From: an uncultured Chitinophaga sp.
Lineage (GTDB): Bacteria; Bacteroidota; Bacteroidia; Chitinophagales; Chitinophagaceae
Assembly: GCF_937874145.1 (NCBI RefSeq)
Contig: NZ_CALNBI010000246.1
Coordinates: forward strand, 1-35,396
Reading direction: 5' to 3'
DNA length: 35,396 nt
Shown here: one piece after another, positions 34,522 through 35,396 of the stretch
Numbering within the stretch: the first letter of the stretch is position 1
Layout: the number at the start of each line of letters is the position of its first letter
The notes under the pieces: generated by a model
What the model was told of the DNA's origin: nothing
Databases searched by the model: none
The model's input: only the letters and a program-made list of their open reading frames with translations
Made by a program: the position numbers and the translations under genes

Positions 34522-35396
34522 CTATTGGTCAGTCAATACTTTCAGCGCCTTCTCCAAGACCACATCCCGCCCCTCCAGCACATCGTGCACGGTGGGCAGG
34601 ACGGTTACATCAGCCGGCACGCCGCCGGTTGCCGTTCCGCCGGGATGCATGTGATACCCAAGCAATGGAACGGCCAGCGTAAGTTTAGAATTCGGCAGCG
34701 TAACGATGGCAAACCCGCCGCTGGAATTCCCGAACCGGCCGCCACCGCTTTCTTCACCTACGGTTTTGATGCCCAGGTTCCGGGCCGCCGCGGCGAATTC
34801 CCCGCTTACGGAAAAACTGCGCCCGTTCTGCAGGATGCACACCTTCCCCCGGAAACCATGCTCCGCAACAGGTTGCTTCAAGCCCAGGCCTTCGCTGTAG
34901 GTGAAGAGATATTCGTCCCCTACTTTCTTGATGAATTGCTTCAACTGTTCCATTTCCGGCGGGAATGTGGCATACTCCTCAAAGGAATACGGACCGACGC
35001 CGGCCACCGTCAGTTTTTGATAGTAGTGGAACGGGCGGTGCGCGAGATATGACAGGAGCTGCACGCCCAGTCGGTCGGCGCCGCCTTCGTTATCGCGGAT
35101 GTCGATGATAAGTTGTTTGGCGCCCTTAGACTTGATCTCCGCGAACGCAGCCGGCAAAAAACCCGGCATTTCATGGAAACCGCTGATCCGGAGCACCGCC
35201 GTTTCCGCATCCTGCCAGCGCAGCTCGAAAGCGGGCGTATCGGGCGCCTGGGGCTTAGGCAGTTGATCGAACGTAGTGGCGGCAAGGGTTGTGGTCACCC
35301 GTTTGCCCATCACTTCCTTGTACTGCACTTCGAATTCGGTCCTCGGACCGAAAAACGTTGCGTAATAGCCGGGAAAGAATTGATCCAGCTCCCGGT
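34522..35396 (-). CDS. S41-family peptidase, C-terminal part (5' end outside window)
   Basis: The frame is open from the stop at 34522 to the right edge (35396), reading RELDQFFPGYYATFFGPRTEFEVQYKE at the edge, so the N-terminus is missing. An internal GTG at 35328 is not needed as a start. The S41 (C-terminal-processing/tricorn-like) core shows GAKQLIIDIRDNEGGADRLGVQLLSYL, KVCILQNGRSFSVSGEFA (nucleophile Ser expected here) and TVGEESGGGRFGNSSGGFAIVTLPNSKLTLAVPL. These proteins are usually exported peptidases of the envelope; any PDZ domain would lie outside the window. It is convergent with the LytTR gene. Confidence 0.88.
   Translation of the reverse strand, partial: RELDQFFPGYYATFFGPRTEFEVQYKEVMGKRVTTTLAATTFDQLPKPQAPDTPAFELRWQDAETAVLRISGFHEMPGFLPAAFAEIKSKGAKQLIIDIRDNEGGADRLGVQLLSYLAHRPFHYYQKLTVAGVGPYSFEEYATFPPEMEQLKQFIKKVGDEYLFTYSEGLGLKQPVAEHGFRGKVCILQNGRSFSVSGEFAAAARNLGIKTVGEESGGGRFGNSSGGFAIVTLPNSKLTLAVPLLGYHMHPGGTATGGVPADVTVLPTVHDVLEGRDVVLEKALKVLTDQ

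Overview
The window (about 35.4 kb, GC-rich coding DNA with AT-rich promoters) looks like chromosome from a Bacteroidota bacterium, most likely a Chitinophagaceae member close to Chitinophaga. The evidence is a SusC/SusD pair with FecR and ECF sigma regulators, a CHU_C-type Ig-repeat surface protein, a CarboxypepD_reg beta-barrel protein, a GH9 enzyme with an N-terminal Ig-like domain, a YkuD_2 L,D-transpeptidase and a DUF4974-type FecR. Genus assignment is inference. No rRNA, tRNA, CRISPR array, transposase or phage gene was recognised.

Layout. (1) 1-5655, minus: the N-terminal 1885 residues of a giant secreted protein made of seven CxxC-bearing sandwich-like modules and eight Ig-like modules; its 3' end lies outside the window. 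(2) 5656-6336: a 681-bp AT-rich intergenic region holding ten copies of GTTCAT/ATGAAC, including two identical 18-bp double sites and a 9-bp dyad. (3) 6337-8916, plus: an 859-aa NACHT/STAND-like NTPase with an N-terminal HTH-like module and C-terminal helical repeats. (4) 8963-10375, plus: a membrane transglutaminase-like protein and Dps. (5) 10456-11934, minus: an OmpA-family protein. (6) 12097-12852, plus: an SDR oxidoreductase. (7) 13130-15832, plus: a TonB-receptor-like outer-membrane barrel. (8) 15909-22208: a six-gene envelope cluster. RDD is on the plus strand; SpoIIM, DUF4129, DUF4350, MoxR and DUF58 form a tightly packed minus-strand operon. (9) 22274-30711: a polysaccharide-utilisation-like locus with NagA, SusD, SusC and FecR on minus and a divergent ECF sigma factor. 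(10) 30674-32527, minus: a GH9 enzyme overlapping the sigma gene tail to tail. (11) 32575-35396: an L,D-transpeptidase, a small lipoprotein, a stand-alone LytTR regulator with a diverged copy of its own tail, and a partial S41 peptidase.

How the parts may work together. The sigma factor, FecR and STN-bearing SusC form a standard trans-envelope signalling relay. NagA directly behind SusD points to N-acetylglucosamine-containing glycans, and the neighbouring GH9 enzyme could act on the same substrate class. The MoxR/DUF58 cluster is a conserved but poorly understood envelope-associated chaperone system. The most interesting area is the left end. A possible DNA-binding NTPase, a dense array of one short operator-like word and a giant modular surface protein are arranged divergently, and they may be a dedicated regulatory pair. 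That link is a hypothesis drawn from the arrangement; the sequence alone does not show it.
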